Shown here piece by piece: positions 13,966 to 21,460 of a stretch of DNA of 23,059 nucleotides (position 1 is the stretch's first letter; the number at the start of each line of letters is the position of its first letter). The position numbers were made by a program, and so were the translations under genes. Source of the DNA: Lentisphaeria bacterium (GTDB lineage: Bacteria; Verrucomicrobiota; Lentisphaeria; Victivallales; Victivallaceae); contig CAAGDG010000059.1 of the NCBI GenBank assembly GCA_900768515.1, positions 1 through 23,059 on the forward strand, written 5' to 3'. Under the pieces are notes generated by a model. The model worked only from the letters and a program-made list of their open reading frames with translations. It did no database searches and was not told the origin of the DNA.

Positions 13966-15066
13966 TCAAAACTCCGGATTGGGCAGTCGGATTCCGGATG
14001 GTTCCGCCTCGGGATCGGTACTGGCCCGCACGATCAGACGCGACTCCACGTACCGGCTGAAGCCCGGCTCCGCCGACGGGGCGCCAAGCCGGGAAAACAG
14101 GATTTCCACCGCAGTCGCCGCCATGTTGCGGACCGGGTAGTGGACGGTGGTCAGCGGCGGATAGAGTTCCGCCGCCACCGGCAGATCGTCAAATCCGACC
14201 ACCGCGCACTCCTCCGGAATCCGGAGACCGAGTTCATGCGCAATCGCAACCGTCCGGGCTGCCAGCAGATCCTGATAACAGAAGATTCCAAGTTTGCCGC
14301 GCCGGGAACGCATCACCGTCCGCAGCGCGTCGAAATCGGGCTGTTCGCCGTCCAGCAGAATCGCCGAGCCGGCAGGGAAAGGGACTCCCCTCTCCAGAAG
14401 TCCGCGCCGGAACCCGGACAGCCGGGAATCCTCCGCCAGACGCGACAGCCCGACGTAACAGAACTGCCGGCAACCGCGGTCGATCAGATGAAAGGCAACG
14501 CTCCGCGCCGCCCGGTCGTTATCCACAAGCACCGCGTCCGCCGCCTCGGAACGCAGCGTGCGCCCGATCAGCACCCACGGTACCGGAAGCCGCCGGTAGA
14601 CCGTCTCGTTTTTGCGGACCTCCCACGGAGAACTGATGATCCCTGCCACCCCATCCGCGACAAAGCCGGCGAGCGCGCTCCGCTCCCGCTCGGCGCTGCT
14701 GCAGGTCAGCGCGAACCGGACCTCGCCGCCGCGCTCTCCGATCAGGCGCTCCAGATGAGCGGCAAGGCTGGCGAAATACGGATTGTCGAAACAGGTCAGC
14801 AGAACTCCGATCACCGGGCGCGCCGGCGCCGCACTCCGTTCCGGACGGTAGTAACGCCGCCCCCGCACTTCCAGCAGTCCGGCGGCGCAGAGGCGCGACA
14901 AAATCCGGTGTGCGGTCCGGACCGAGATCTGCTTGAGCTCCATCAGCTCCCGGGTGGTCAGAAACGGCGAACCGGGCGCACCGTACCGCCCGGCTCTCAG
15001 CTCCGCGGCCAGTTCGCGTTCAATCCGTTCCCCCTTCGGATAATGCGGAAGTTTCGCGTCCTCCAT
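13966..15066 (-). CDS. Winged-helix (GntR-like) + LacI-type sensor transcription regulator
   Basis: A 366-residue regulator that joins a GntR-type winged helix (residues about 12-72, with LTTRELMELKQISVRTAHRILSRLCAAGLL) to a LacI/periplasmic-binding-protein-like sugar sensor (residues about 84-350: IGVLLTCFDNPYFASLAAHLE, VDNDRAARSVAFHLIDRG, CAVVGFDDLPVAAELYPPLTTV). Such hybrids (AraR-like) typically bind a sugar effector and release DNA. It is the first gene of an operon with the TIM-barrel and GH20 genes, which are its likely targets along with itself. The ATG at 15066 has only a weak CAGG-like site, so the exact start is less sure. The promoter lies at 15112-15139. TAAAAT/ATTTTA arms (15077-15095) fall just after the start point and could be its operator. 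Confidence 0.88.
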   Translation of the reverse strand: MEDAKLPHYPKGERIERELAAELRAGRYGAPGSPFLTTRELMELKQISVRTAHRILSRLCAAGLLEVRGRRYYRPERSAAPARPVIGVLLTCFDNPYFASLAAHLERLIGERGGEVRFALTCSSAERERSALAGFVADGVAGIISSPWEVRKNETVYRRLPVPWVLIGRTLRSEAADAVLVDNDRAARSVAFHLIDRGCRQFCYVGLSRLAEDSRLSGFRRGLLERGVPFPAGSAILLDGEQPDFDALRTVMRSRRGKLGIFCYQDLLAARTVAIAHELGLRIPEECAVVGFDDLPVAAELYPPLTTVHYPVRNMAATAVEILFSRLGAPSAEPGFSRYVESRLIVRASTDPEAEPSGIRLPNPEF

Positions 15067-15111
15067 GACCAGCCTGTAAAATCCCTGATATTTTATTTTT
15101 ATTTTACTTAT

Positions 15112-15139
15112 ATTTTACCAGATTTTCCCCGAAAGTCAA
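15112..15139 (-). promoter_or_regulatory. Promoter of the regulator/TIM-barrel/GH20 operon
   Basis: Read on the minus strand: TTGACT (15139-15134), 16-bp spacer, TAAAAT (15117-15112). The start point near 15105 leaves an A/T-rich leader of about 40 nt. The rest of the gap to 15272 holds a G/C-rich inverted repeat (GCGGG 15172-15176 with CCCGC 15188-15192) with no T-run beside it on the downstream side. Confidence 0.6.
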
Positions 15140-15272
15140 GAGTTCCGCGGAAAATCCCATGACTTTTTCAAGCGGGAGGGGCAGCCCCCCGCCTGGATAG
15201 AGAAAACTTCCGCCGGGAAACTGAAAAAACGAAAATTCCGGAGTTTTGAGAAACTTCTTTCCTCAGGGAAGC

Positions 15273-15300
15273 TTGACATTCCCGTTTTTCCGGATATATT
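15273..15300 (+). promoter_or_regulatory. Promoter of the tandem lipoprotein genes
   Basis: TTGACA (15273-15278) matches the sigma70 -35 consensus exactly. It is followed by a 16-bp spacer and TATATT (15295-15300). Transcription should start near 15307. Confidence 0.75.
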
Positions 15301-15312
15301 TTCAGCAAGGGA

Positions 15313-15364
15313 ATGAGGAGAAGATGCCACGGACGCCTCTGCGGACAGCGGAAATACTCCTCAT
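15313..15364 (+). promoter_or_regulatory. Inverted repeat in the lipoprotein leader
   Basis: ATGAGGAG (15313-15320) and CTCCTCAT (15357-15364) are perfect 8-bp arms, 36 nt apart, in the roughly 92-nt leader between the promoter and the first lipoprotein start. The same ATG opens a 29-codon frame whose TGA (15400-15402) overlaps the lipoprotein ATG. It could be a stabilising leader hairpin or a leader peptide, and neither is demonstrated. Confidence 0.35.
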
Positions 15365-15398
15365 CGCAGGAAACTCATAAAGAAAGGATTTTCCAAAA

Positions 15399-15779
15399 AT
15401 GAAGAAGCTCCTGACGCTCTGTGTCGCCGCTGCCACCGCCGCGGTCTTCTGCGGCTGCTCCTCGCTGCAGGTTGCCACCGTCGACGATTTCAACGGACAG
15501 AAAATGACCCCCTCCGGCAGTGCCACCGCCCACATCAGCGCGACCAACTGCGGACTCTATCTGCTCTGGATTCCGCTGATCACCGGTTCGGCGCAGAACA
15601 TCGGCGCTCCGGCTCTGCTGGAAGACGGCGCGGTCAGCGCTCCGATGATGGCGCAGGCGGTCACCCGCGAAGCTCAGAAATACGGCAAGAAAGTCTACGA
15701 TCTGAACACCTTCAACGGCAGCGCCGGCTTCATCTTCTACTGGAAGACCGCGTACGCTTCGGCCAACGTCGCGAAATAA
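15399..15779 (+). CDS. Small lipoprotein, paralogue of the next gene
   Basis: A 126-residue protein with a classical lipoprotein signal: MKK, a hydrophobic core, then the lipobox VFCGC with lipidated Cys20. The mature part is about 107 residues and shares with the following gene the block AHISATNCGLYLLWIPLITGS (there AHINAENWGLYFFMIPLITGS). A loop with a conserved acidic residue and a C-terminal segment ending YASANVAK (there VSANAVR) follow. I do not recognise a named family, and nothing catalytic is visible. It should sit in the membrane facing the periplasm. Start ATG 15399 has an AAAGGA site. The gene is expressed from the consensus promoter at 15273-15300, probably together with its neighbour 45 bp downstream. 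Confidence 0.85.
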   Translation: MKKLLTLCVAAATAAVFCGCSSLQVATVDDFNGQKMTPSGSATAHISATNCGLYLLWIPLITGSAQNIGAPALLEDGAVSAPMMAQAVTREAQKYGKKVYDLNTFNGSAGFIFYWKTAYASANVAK

Positions 15780-15824
15780 CGGCAGTTTCTTGAACAACTA
15801 TCATCAGAAAAAAGGAAGTCAAAA

Positions 15825-16202
15825 ATGCGTAAAGTCATGCTTCTGATTGCGGCGGCGGTCACTGCCGTTCTGTTTGCCGGTTGCGCCAGCTCCCAGGTCG
15901 CCAAACCCGCCCAGCTCAACGGCGCGAACCTCAACAATGAGACCACCGTGGCTCATATCAACGCGGAAAACTGGGGTCTCTATTTCTTCATGATTCCGCT
16001 GATCACCGGCTCGACTGAAAATCCGGGCGAAATGGTCTTCTTCGAGGATACGGTCCGCACGGAAAACGTGGTCAAGATGGTCACGAAGATGAGCAAGGAG
16101 ATGGGAGCCACCCAGACCCTCAACCTGATCTCCCGGCACAACAGCTTCGTCTGGTGGTTCGGGATCCGCGACGTGCAGGTCTCTGCGAACGCGGTCCGGT
16201 AA
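15825..16202 (+). CDS. Small lipoprotein, tandem paralogue
   Basis: A 125-residue protein with signal peptide and lipobox LFAGC (Cys20), paralogous to 15399-15779 over its full length. Shared features are the QVA region after the Cys, the block AHINAENWGLYFFMIPLITGS, a residue pattern with N-x-G and an acidic pair, and the closing SANA. The two diverge strongly elsewhere, so the duplication is old or under divergent selection. The WWFGIRDVQVSAN end suggests a beta-rich fold. AAAGGAAG 6 nt before ATG 15825 is a good ribosome binding site. A hairpin with T8 follows the stop (16218-16256), closing the two-gene transcription unit. Function is unknown. A structural or binding role at the envelope is an inference from localisation only. 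Confidence 0.85.
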   Translation: MRKVMLLIAAAVTAVLFAGCASSQVAKPAQLNGANLNNETTVAHINAENWGLYFFMIPLITGSTENPGEMVFFEDTVRTENVVKMVTKMSKEMGATQTLNLISRHNSFVWWFGIRDVQVSANAVR

Positions 16203-16217
16203 TTTCCGGCATCCGGC

Positions 16218-16256
16218 GGCGATCGCCCCGCAGATCGGGGAGGACGTCTTTTTTTT
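16218..16256 (+). terminator. Terminator after the tandem lipoproteins
   Basis: An imperfect stem (16218-16230 with 16236-16248, inner CCCCG/CGGGG perfect, two internal mismatches) with a 5-nt loop is followed directly by T8 (16249-16256). It lies 16 bp after the second lipoprotein stop. Confidence 0.65.
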
Positions 16257-16268
16257 CATCCGGAACGA

Positions 16269-16296
16269 TTGATTTCCCGGATTCGGCCGTTATATT
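16269..16296 (+). promoter_or_regulatory. Promoter of the GT2 gene
   Basis: TTGATT (16269-16274), 16-bp spacer, TATATT (16291-16296). It lies between the terminator at 16218-16256 and the start codon at 16352, so the GT2 gene is probably its own transcription unit. Confidence 0.55.
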
Positions 16297-16351
16297 GGGG
16301 AGAGGTACGGATTGCCGGCGGTCACCGCCGGTGCGGGAAAGGCGGCAGCCG

Positions 16352-17359
16352 ATGAGTTTTGGCGATCAGAAAATTTCCGTCGCAATGGCGACCTGCAACG
16401 GCGAGGCGTTTCTCGAACAGCAGCTGGACTCCATTTTCTCCCAGAGCGTCCCCCCTGATGAAATCGTCATCTGCGACGACCGCTCGGATGATGGAACCGT
16501 CTCCATCGCCGAAGCGTGGCGGCGCCGTCACCCCGGCACAATCCGGCTGCTGCGCAATCCGGTCCGGCTCGGCTCCTCCCGGAACTTTGAACGGGCAATC
16601 TCCGAAGCTTCCGGCGACGTGATTTTTCTCGCCGACCAGGACGACGTCTGGCTGCCCGGCCGGGTTGAACAAATGTGCCGGCTGCTCTCCTCCCCGGAAA
16701 CGGCCGGCGGCGTCTTCTGCGACAGCGCGGTCGTCGACCGGGAACTGCGCGACACCGGAGTCGGCCACTGGGAGTGCCGCGGCTTCTCCGCCGCCGCTCT
16801 GGAAGCGGCCCGCCGGACTGACGACGGCGTATTCCGGCTCTTTCTGAAACGGGTTCCCGCGGCGGGGCACGACATGGCCTTCCGCGCGGCACTGCGGCCG
16901 TTGCTGCTGCCGTTTCCGGCGCTGCCGGAGTGCCACGACACCTGGATCGGTCTGCTGCTGGCCGCGCTGGGAAAATGGGAGTTCACATCGGAGAAGCTGA
17001 CGCTTTTCCGCCAGCACGAGACAAACGCGTCCCGATCGGGACGGCGTCCGGGCTGGATCGGGCAGTGGCGCGAGGCGAAACGGTCGATCCGTTCCGGCAC
17101 CTTCGCCTGGAATGCGGAGCTGTTCCGCCGCCTGATCGAACGTCTCGGCGACCACCCTCCGGCGGAGACGGCGGCACTTCTGCGGGACCGGATGGAACAC
17201 TCCCTGACCCGTTCCGCCATGGCCTGCGGCTGGCTCCGCCGGCTGCCCCTGATCGGACGGGAGGTGCGGAACGGCCGCTACTTCCGCTACGGACGGGGCT
17301 GGAAAAGCGTCGTGCAGGACCTGCTGCTCCAGGGGCCGCCGGGCTCCTGGACGGAGTGA
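16352..17359 (+). CDS. GT2-family glycosyltransferase
   Basis: A 335-residue GT-A-fold inverting glycosyltransferase, similar to rhamnosyltransferase-type enzymes of polysaccharide or O-antigen assembly. The nucleotide-sugar site starts ISVAMATCNGEAFLEQQLDSI and IVICDDRSDDGT. The metal-binding acidic motif is LADQDDVW (residues 93-100), and AAGHDMAFR and CHDTWIGLL supply the acceptor-side acidic residues. The C-terminal ~100 residues are basic and Trp-rich without a clear membrane span. The open frame extends upstream to 16154, but that part overlaps the lipoprotein gene and its terminator, so ATG 16352 (AAAGGCGG upstream) is chosen. The donor and acceptor sugars cannot be named. It converges on the AraC gene, with 9 bp between the stops. 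Confidence 0.88.
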   Translation: MSFGDQKISVAMATCNGEAFLEQQLDSIFSQSVPPDEIVICDDRSDDGTVSIAEAWRRRHPGTIRLLRNPVRLGSSRNFERAISEASGDVIFLADQDDVWLPGRVEQMCRLLSSPETAGGVFCDSAVVDRELRDTGVGHWECRGFSAAALEAARRTDDGVFRLFLKRVPAAGHDMAFRAALRPLLLPFPALPECHDTWIGLLLAALGKWEFTSEKLTLFRQHETNASRSGRRPGWIGQWREAKRSIRSGTFAWNAELFRRLIERLGDHPPAETAALLRDRMEHSLTRSAMACGWLRRLPLIGREVRNGRYFRYGRGWKSVVQDLLLQGPPGSWTE

Positions 17360-17368
17360 CCCGCCTCC

Positions 17369-18199
17369 TCACCGGGTCCGGTAGTGCGCCGGACTCATGC
17401 CGGTGTGACGACGAACAACCCGGCAAAGGTAGTTCGCATCGGAAAATCCGCTCGCCCGTGCGATCGCGGAAAGAGGAAGCCGGCTCTGCTTCAGGAGGGC
17501 CAGCGCATGCTGGAGCCGCTGCTGGGCCAGATACTCCGAAGGCGTGATCCGCATTTTCCCGCGGAAGTGCCGCAGCAGCGTCGAACGCTCGACCTGAAGA
17601 AGTTCGGCCAGCGCGTTCACATTCAGATCCGGATCGGAAAAACGCTCCCGGCAGAGCGACGCCGCCCGTTCGGCTATGCCGTCGCCGTCCTCGGCGTCGG
17701 TCCCGCCGGCGCAGGCGAGGATCCGGGCGACCAGAGCCACCATTTCCCGCCAGGCGAAAGGAGAACGCACCCGGAGCCGTTTCTCCACTTCGAGGAAGAG
17801 TTCATCCGGACACACTCCGGCGTGGAATCCCTCCGCCGGATACCCGTAGGACTCCAGGAACGCGGCCGCCATCGGACCGTCAAAGGCGATCCAGCGGTAC
17901 TCCCACCCCTCATCGGCCACCCGGTGGACATGTTCCTCGCCCGGCAGGTGGTAGAAACACTCCCCCGGACCGGAACGGAACCAGTTTCCGCTCCGGAACA
18001 CCTCGCCATGTCCATCGACGGTCCAGAAGAACTCGGCGAAGGGCTTCTCCCCCGCCGGAACCTGTTCCGAAACCCCCGCCGTCAGCCGGAAGTGTCCGAT
18101 GGAACGGGGGAAAAACGGCAGCGGCAGATCCGGCAGCATCTCCTGCGAAGGCCGGACGATCAGACCGAGAGAACACTCCGGTGTCAGATGCAGCAACAC
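17369..18199 (-). CDS. AraC-family transcription regulator
   Basis: A 276-residue regulator. The N-terminal half (to about residue 125) is a cupin-like sensing domain (PGECFYHLPGEEHVHRVADEGWEYRWIAF). The C-terminal ~100 residues hold the double helix-turn-helix of AraC/XylS proteins: LNVNALAELLQVERSTLLRHFRGKMRITPSEYL, then LPLSAIARASGFSDANYLCRVVRRHTGMSPAHY. The called start is GTG at 18199 with only a weak ribosome binding site; the frame closes three codons upstream, so a start slightly downstream is possible. It is divergent from the MFS transporter/sialidase-fold pair (114-bp gap), the usual position for an AraC activator of its neighbours, and I infer that it senses the transported sugar. 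Confidence 0.88.
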   Translation of the reverse strand: MLLHLTPECSLGLIVRPSQEMLPDLPLPFFPRSIGHFRLTAGVSEQVPAGEKPFAEFFWTVDGHGEVFRSGNWFRSGPGECFYHLPGEEHVHRVADEGWEYRWIAFDGPMAAAFLESYGYPAEGFHAGVCPDELFLEVEKRLRVRSPFAWREMVALVARILACAGGTDAEDGDGIAERAASLCRERFSDPDLNVNALAELLQVERSTLLRHFRGKMRITPSEYLAQQRLQHALALLKQSRLPLSAIARASGFSDANYLCRVVRRHTGMSPAHYRTR

Positions 18200-18238
18200 A
18201 GCGCTTCAAAAATCCTTATCGATACAGCAGAAATGCTA

Positions 18239-18267
18239 TTGTTATTTTTATTTCTGTTCGATATATT
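18239..18267 (+). promoter_or_regulatory. Promoter of the MFS-sialidase-fold unit
   Basis: TTGTTA (18239-18244), 17-bp spacer, TATATT (18262-18267). TATCGA (18217-18222) plus AGAAAT (18229-18234) recur inverted as ATTTCT (18250-18255) and TCGATA (18258-18263) around it. These are candidate AraC-regulator half-sites, although the spacing between the parts differs (6 versus 2 bp). Confidence 0.5.
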
Positions 18268-18313
18268 ATAGCAAAATGCGGCAAAAATACAATCTGAGAC
18301 AGGAAAAAAATTC

Positions 18314-19615
18314 ATGAATTTTTCAGCCGTTTCCGACGCGCTCCCCGACCGGGTCCGGAAACGTTACCGCCTCTGCGCCTACGCCTCGACCTGGGTCGGC
18401 TGCTTCTCCGATGTGATGCTGGAGAATTCCGCGGTTCTGCTGCTCTACCTCGCCATGCTGAATGCGGGGGATACGCTGATCATGCTCTCGACCGGACTGG
18501 TCGGCATCGCCTCGATGTTCCTGCTGATCCCCGCCTCCGGCATCGTCGGCAGAATCGGGTTGAAACGGTCGGTGGCGATCTCCAGCGCCATGGGCGGAGG
18601 CGCCTATCTGCTGATGGCGGCGGCCCCGGTGTTCGGCGACGGCGCCGCCCGCTACGCCGTCTTCGCCGGCTGCTTCCTCTTCAGCCTCTCCAAGCCGCTG
18701 AACAACGCCGCCTGGTATCCGATCTGCGGCGCGATTCTGAAGCCGGACGAACGGGGCGATTTCTTCGGCTTCATGCGGTTCAGCTACTACATTCTGACCG
18801 GCGGCGTCTTTTTCCTGCTGGGTGTTTTCATGGGTCCCCGCCCTCCCCTCTCGCTGCTGCAGATCGTCATTGCGGCGACCGGGATTCTGGCGCTGGGGCG
18901 CTACTACTTCATTTCGCGCATCGAGCTGCCCGCCCCGGGTCACGGCAATTACGAGATCGGCAGGGCGTTCGCCATCTCGGTCCGCAACGGTCCCCTGGTC
19001 GGCTTTTCGGTCTACGTCTGCTTTCTGAGCCTCGCCTTCGCCGCGGTTCTGCCGCTGGCACTGCTCTACCTGCGCAACGGGCTTCACTTCGGAGACAACG
19101 TCGTTCAGATGCTCTCGTCGGTGGGAATCGGAGGGTGCGTCTGCGGATTTTTCTTCTACAGCAGGATCGTCCGCCGGTTTGGAATCCGGAATGTGCAGGT
19201 CGCGATTCATCTGGCCTACATTTTCATTCCGCTCGGCCTCTTCACCTGTACCGGGAACGGGATATGGACGGCGGCGGCGGCGGGATTTCTGCTCTTTGCC
19301 GGCAACTTTGTTTTCGCCTGTTTCGGCTGTGCGTTTTCGCAGGAGCTGCTCGCGCTGGCGCGTCCCGGCAACACCACCATGGCGACCGCGTTCGGTCAGA
19401 CCTATCAGATGATCGGCACCGCCTGCGGCCGGGTCGCGGCGTCGCTGCTGCTCGCGCACGGCGTTCTGAATGCCGTCTGGACTCTGGGGTCCTTTTCCAT
19501 CACCCGGTTCCAGACGGTGTTTCTGCTGTGCGCCGGAATGGCGCTGATTTCGCTGATTCTGATTTTCTGCATTCCGAGCGTGGTGCCGAAGCACCGGGAT
19601 TATTACCGTCCCTGA
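18314..19615 (+). CDS. MFS transporter
   Basis: A 433-residue integral membrane protein of the major facilitator superfamily, with about 12 hydrophobic segments along its length. The first loop carries GRIGLKRS (residues about 76-83), the MFS loop 2-3 motif type G-x-x-x-D/R-R-x-G-R/K in degenerate form. Later segments include FFLLGVFMG, LALLYL and ISLILIFCI. It is preceded by an AGGA-type site 10 nt before ATG 18314. The context argues for sugar or glycoside uptake: it is divergent from an AraC regulator and is followed after 82 bp by a sialidase-fold enzyme, with no terminator in between. The substrate cannot be named. The adjacent hydrolase is cytoplasmic, so an intact glycoside may be imported. 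Confidence 0.85.
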   Translation: MNFSAVSDALPDRVRKRYRLCAYASTWVGCFSDVMLENSAVLLLYLAMLNAGDTLIMLSTGLVGIASMFLLIPASGIVGRIGLKRSVAISSAMGGGAYLLMAAAPVFGDGAARYAVFAGCFLFSLSKPLNNAAWYPICGAILKPDERGDFFGFMRFSYYILTGGVFFLLGVFMGPRPPLSLLQIVIAATGILALGRYYFISRIELPAPGHGNYEIGRAFAISVRNGPLVGFSVYVCFLSLAFAAVLPLALLYLRNGLHFGDNVVQMLSSVGIGGCVCGFFFYSRIVRRFGIRNVQVAIHLAYIFIPLGLFTCTGNGIWTAAAAGFLLFAGNFVFACFGCAFSQELLALARPGNTTMATAFGQTYQMIGTACGRVAASLLLAHGVLNAVWTLGSFSITRFQTVFLLCAGMALISLILIFCIPSVVPKHRDYYRP

Positions 19616-19697
19616 AACCGGGGAGCAACCATAACACAACCACCCGGAACGGCAACGATGGAAATTCCGGCCGGGAAAAGCCGAAGGAGATACTTCG

Positions 19698-21002
19698 ATG
19701 AAACTATCGATGGGCGAGGAACGTGTCATCGTCCGGGGAATCCGCCCGGAAGAGCAGCTCTGGGGCCCCTACCAGTTCCCGATTCCCTTCCGCCTCGACG
19801 ACCGCATCGTAGTCGCGGTGCACGTGACGGACGACAACATCAGCTCCTACGGCGCCACCAACCGCTGGTTCGAAAGCCGCGACGAGGGAATCACCTGGAA
19901 CGAAATCGATCCGTCGGTCTCCGCACAGTGCGGTCTCAAGCTGCCCAACGGCGACCGGATCTACTTCCCAATGGAGTCCGGGATCCGTCTCGAAGGGTAC
20001 CGCTTCACCCCGGGAGAGCTGCTCACCCCCGATTATGACTTCGGAAAACGGGCGCCGGAGGGAACGCTGCCGATCCCGGACGGCATGACCTACTGGTTCG
20101 ACGGGACGGTGATCCGCGCCTACAACGCCGACCGCCTTCCGGAAAGCCTTGCGAAAAAAGAGTGGCTGGCCAAACGGATTCCCGCCGGCGCCAGCGAACC
20201 GGTCGAAGAACACGTGAAGGTGGAGTGGCCCTGCCTGACCCGGGTGATCCACACGCTCCCTGGGGGGAAGGTCCATGTGCTCAAATCGATCTTCCCACGC
20301 GGGAATCCGAAACTCGGACCGGACGGGGCGATCTGGATCAGCGCATTTTCCGGCGAGGGACACCTCGACCCCGCCAACGGCGCATACAGCCCCTACTATT
20401 CGGCCGAACTCTTCCGGTCGGACGACTTCGGCCACACGTTCCGGCAGCGCGCCCACATGGAGTATCCCGCCGACGGCAGAGAGTACCCCTACCAGAGCGG
20501 CGGCTTCAGCGACAGCGATTTCGCCTTCATGCCGGATGGTTCGATGGTCTGGTTCTTCCGCAGCGCCTGGTACGGCTACACCGGGAGGGAGTGGGCGCCG
20601 ATGTACATGTCGCGTTCGACCGACGAGGGCCGCACCTGGTCGAAACCGGTCCGCTTTTCCGACGTGGGGATCCTGCCCCGGCTCTGCCGGCTCGAATGCG
20701 GCACGACCCTGCTCTGCTACGCCCGTCCGGGCATGTACATTCAGGCCTGTGAAGACGAGAGCGGAATCCGCTGGAGCGAACCTCTGGTCGCGATGACGCC
20801 CGGCGACCGGAGCAGCCTGGCCAACGTGAAACGGCCCGGCCCTCCGAACTTCCACGAATGGGTCGGCGCCTGCAACAATCCGGAGCTGCTGGCGCTGGAC
20901 CGGAACCGGGCGCTCTTCTTCTACAGCGACTTCTACTATCCCGACACGGACGGGGTCAAACGCAAGACGATTCTCTGCCGGGAGATCACCGTCGAACCCT
21001 GA
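19698..21002 (+). CDS. BNR/sialidase-fold protein, cytoplasmic, atypical N-terminus
   Basis: A 434-residue protein with the bacterial-neuraminidase repeat (Asp-box) signature of six-bladed beta-propeller enzymes. Asp-boxes are SRDEGITW (60-67), SDDFGHTF (241-248, imperfect) and STDEGRTW (307-314). The N-terminal position where sialidases carry the substrate-carboxylate-binding Arg of F/Y-R-I-P reads FPIP (residues 27-30), so one member of the usual Arg triad appears to be replaced by Pro. It may therefore be a BNR-fold hydrolase or lyase with another substrate rather than a true sialidase. There is no signal peptide. AAGGAGA lies 7 nt before ATG 19698. It follows the MFS gene, and the pair is probably under AraC control. 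The stop is 12 bp from the convergent VOC gene. Confidence 0.75.
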   Translation: MKLSMGEERVIVRGIRPEEQLWGPYQFPIPFRLDDRIVVAVHVTDDNISSYGATNRWFESRDEGITWNEIDPSVSAQCGLKLPNGDRIYFPMESGIRLEGYRFTPGELLTPDYDFGKRAPEGTLPIPDGMTYWFDGTVIRAYNADRLPESLAKKEWLAKRIPAGASEPVEEHVKVEWPCLTRVIHTLPGGKVHVLKSIFPRGNPKLGPDGAIWISAFSGEGHLDPANGAYSPYYSAELFRSDDFGHTFRQRAHMEYPADGREYPYQSGGFSDSDFAFMPDGSMVWFFRSAWYGYTGREWAPMYMSRSTDEGRTWSKPVRFSDVGILPRLCRLECGTTLLCYARPGMYIQACEDESGIRWSEPLVAMTPGDRSSLANVKRPGPPNFHEWVGACNNPELLALDRNRALFFYSDFYYPDTDGVKRKTILCREITVEP

Positions 21003-21014
21003 ACCGGAAACGGC

Positions 21015-21428
21015 TCAATTCAGAAAGCAGTCGTTCCCGGTCAGCTGGCTGGATTCCGGGGTGTATTCGTGCAGCTCGATCCGGATTCCGTCCGGATCGG
21101 TGACCCAAGCCTGGTAGCTCCGGTCGTTGCCGAGCTTGCGCTCCGAAGTCTCGACCCCGATGGCGGCGAGCCGGGCCGAGGTCACCACGATCGAATCGAC
21201 TTCGAGGCAGATGTGAGCAAACGCGCAATCGGCCGGCGGCGCGCAGTTTGAACCGGTCTCGAAGAATTCGAGAAAGTTGTGATCGCTCAGCTTCAGGTAG
21301 AACCCCACCCGGCGGCCGTTCCGGATGAAATCGAAGGCAGGCAGACAGCCGAGTCCGTCGCAGTAGAAACGGCGGCTGGCTTCGAGATCGCGCGACTTGA
21401 TGCAGATGTGAGCAATTCCCTTGAGCAT
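21015..21428 (-). CDS. VOC/glyoxalase-superfamily protein
   Basis: A 137-residue protein of the vicinal-oxygen-chelate fold, the size of a glyoxalase I-like or related metal-dependent lyase/isomerase. The two beta-alpha-beta-beta-beta modules are visible: LKGIAHICIKSRDLEASRRFYCDGLG, with FLEFFE as the fourth strand, and FAHICLEVDS ending with DPDGIRIELHEY. The metal ligands expected for the fold are present (H7, the acidic pair in LEFFE, the His of FAHICLEV, the Glu of IELHE). Start ATG 21428 has GAGAGG 6 nt upstream. It is divergent from the cellobiose 2-epimerase gene and convergent with the sialidase-fold gene. The reaction cannot be predicted from sequence. A methylglyoxal-type detoxification or a sugar-derived substrate are both plausible. 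Confidence 0.85.
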   Translation of the reverse strand: MLKGIAHICIKSRDLEASRRFYCDGLGCLPAFDFIRNGRRVGFYLKLSDHNFLEFFETGSNCAPPADCAFAHICLEVDSIVVTSARLAAIGVETSERKLGNDRSYQAWVTDPDGIRIELHEYTPESSQLTGNDCFLN

Positions 21429-21460
21429 GACATACCTCTCAGGTTCGTGGTTGTATCTCT

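Noticed and set aside
15077..15095. TAAAAT/ATTTTA inverted arms as an operator of the GntR/LacI-type regulator
   Set aside because: The region is a low-complexity A/T block with many such hexamers, so the repeat is weak evidence. I mention it only in the gene entry.
15172..15192. G/C-rich inverted repeat as a terminator
   Set aside because: It has no T-run on the downstream side of either strand and no gene ending into it.
18323..19729. 468-residue minus-strand open frame
   Set aside because: It is antisense to the MFS gene, rich in charged residues with no recognisable fold. The MFS membrane segments are clear.
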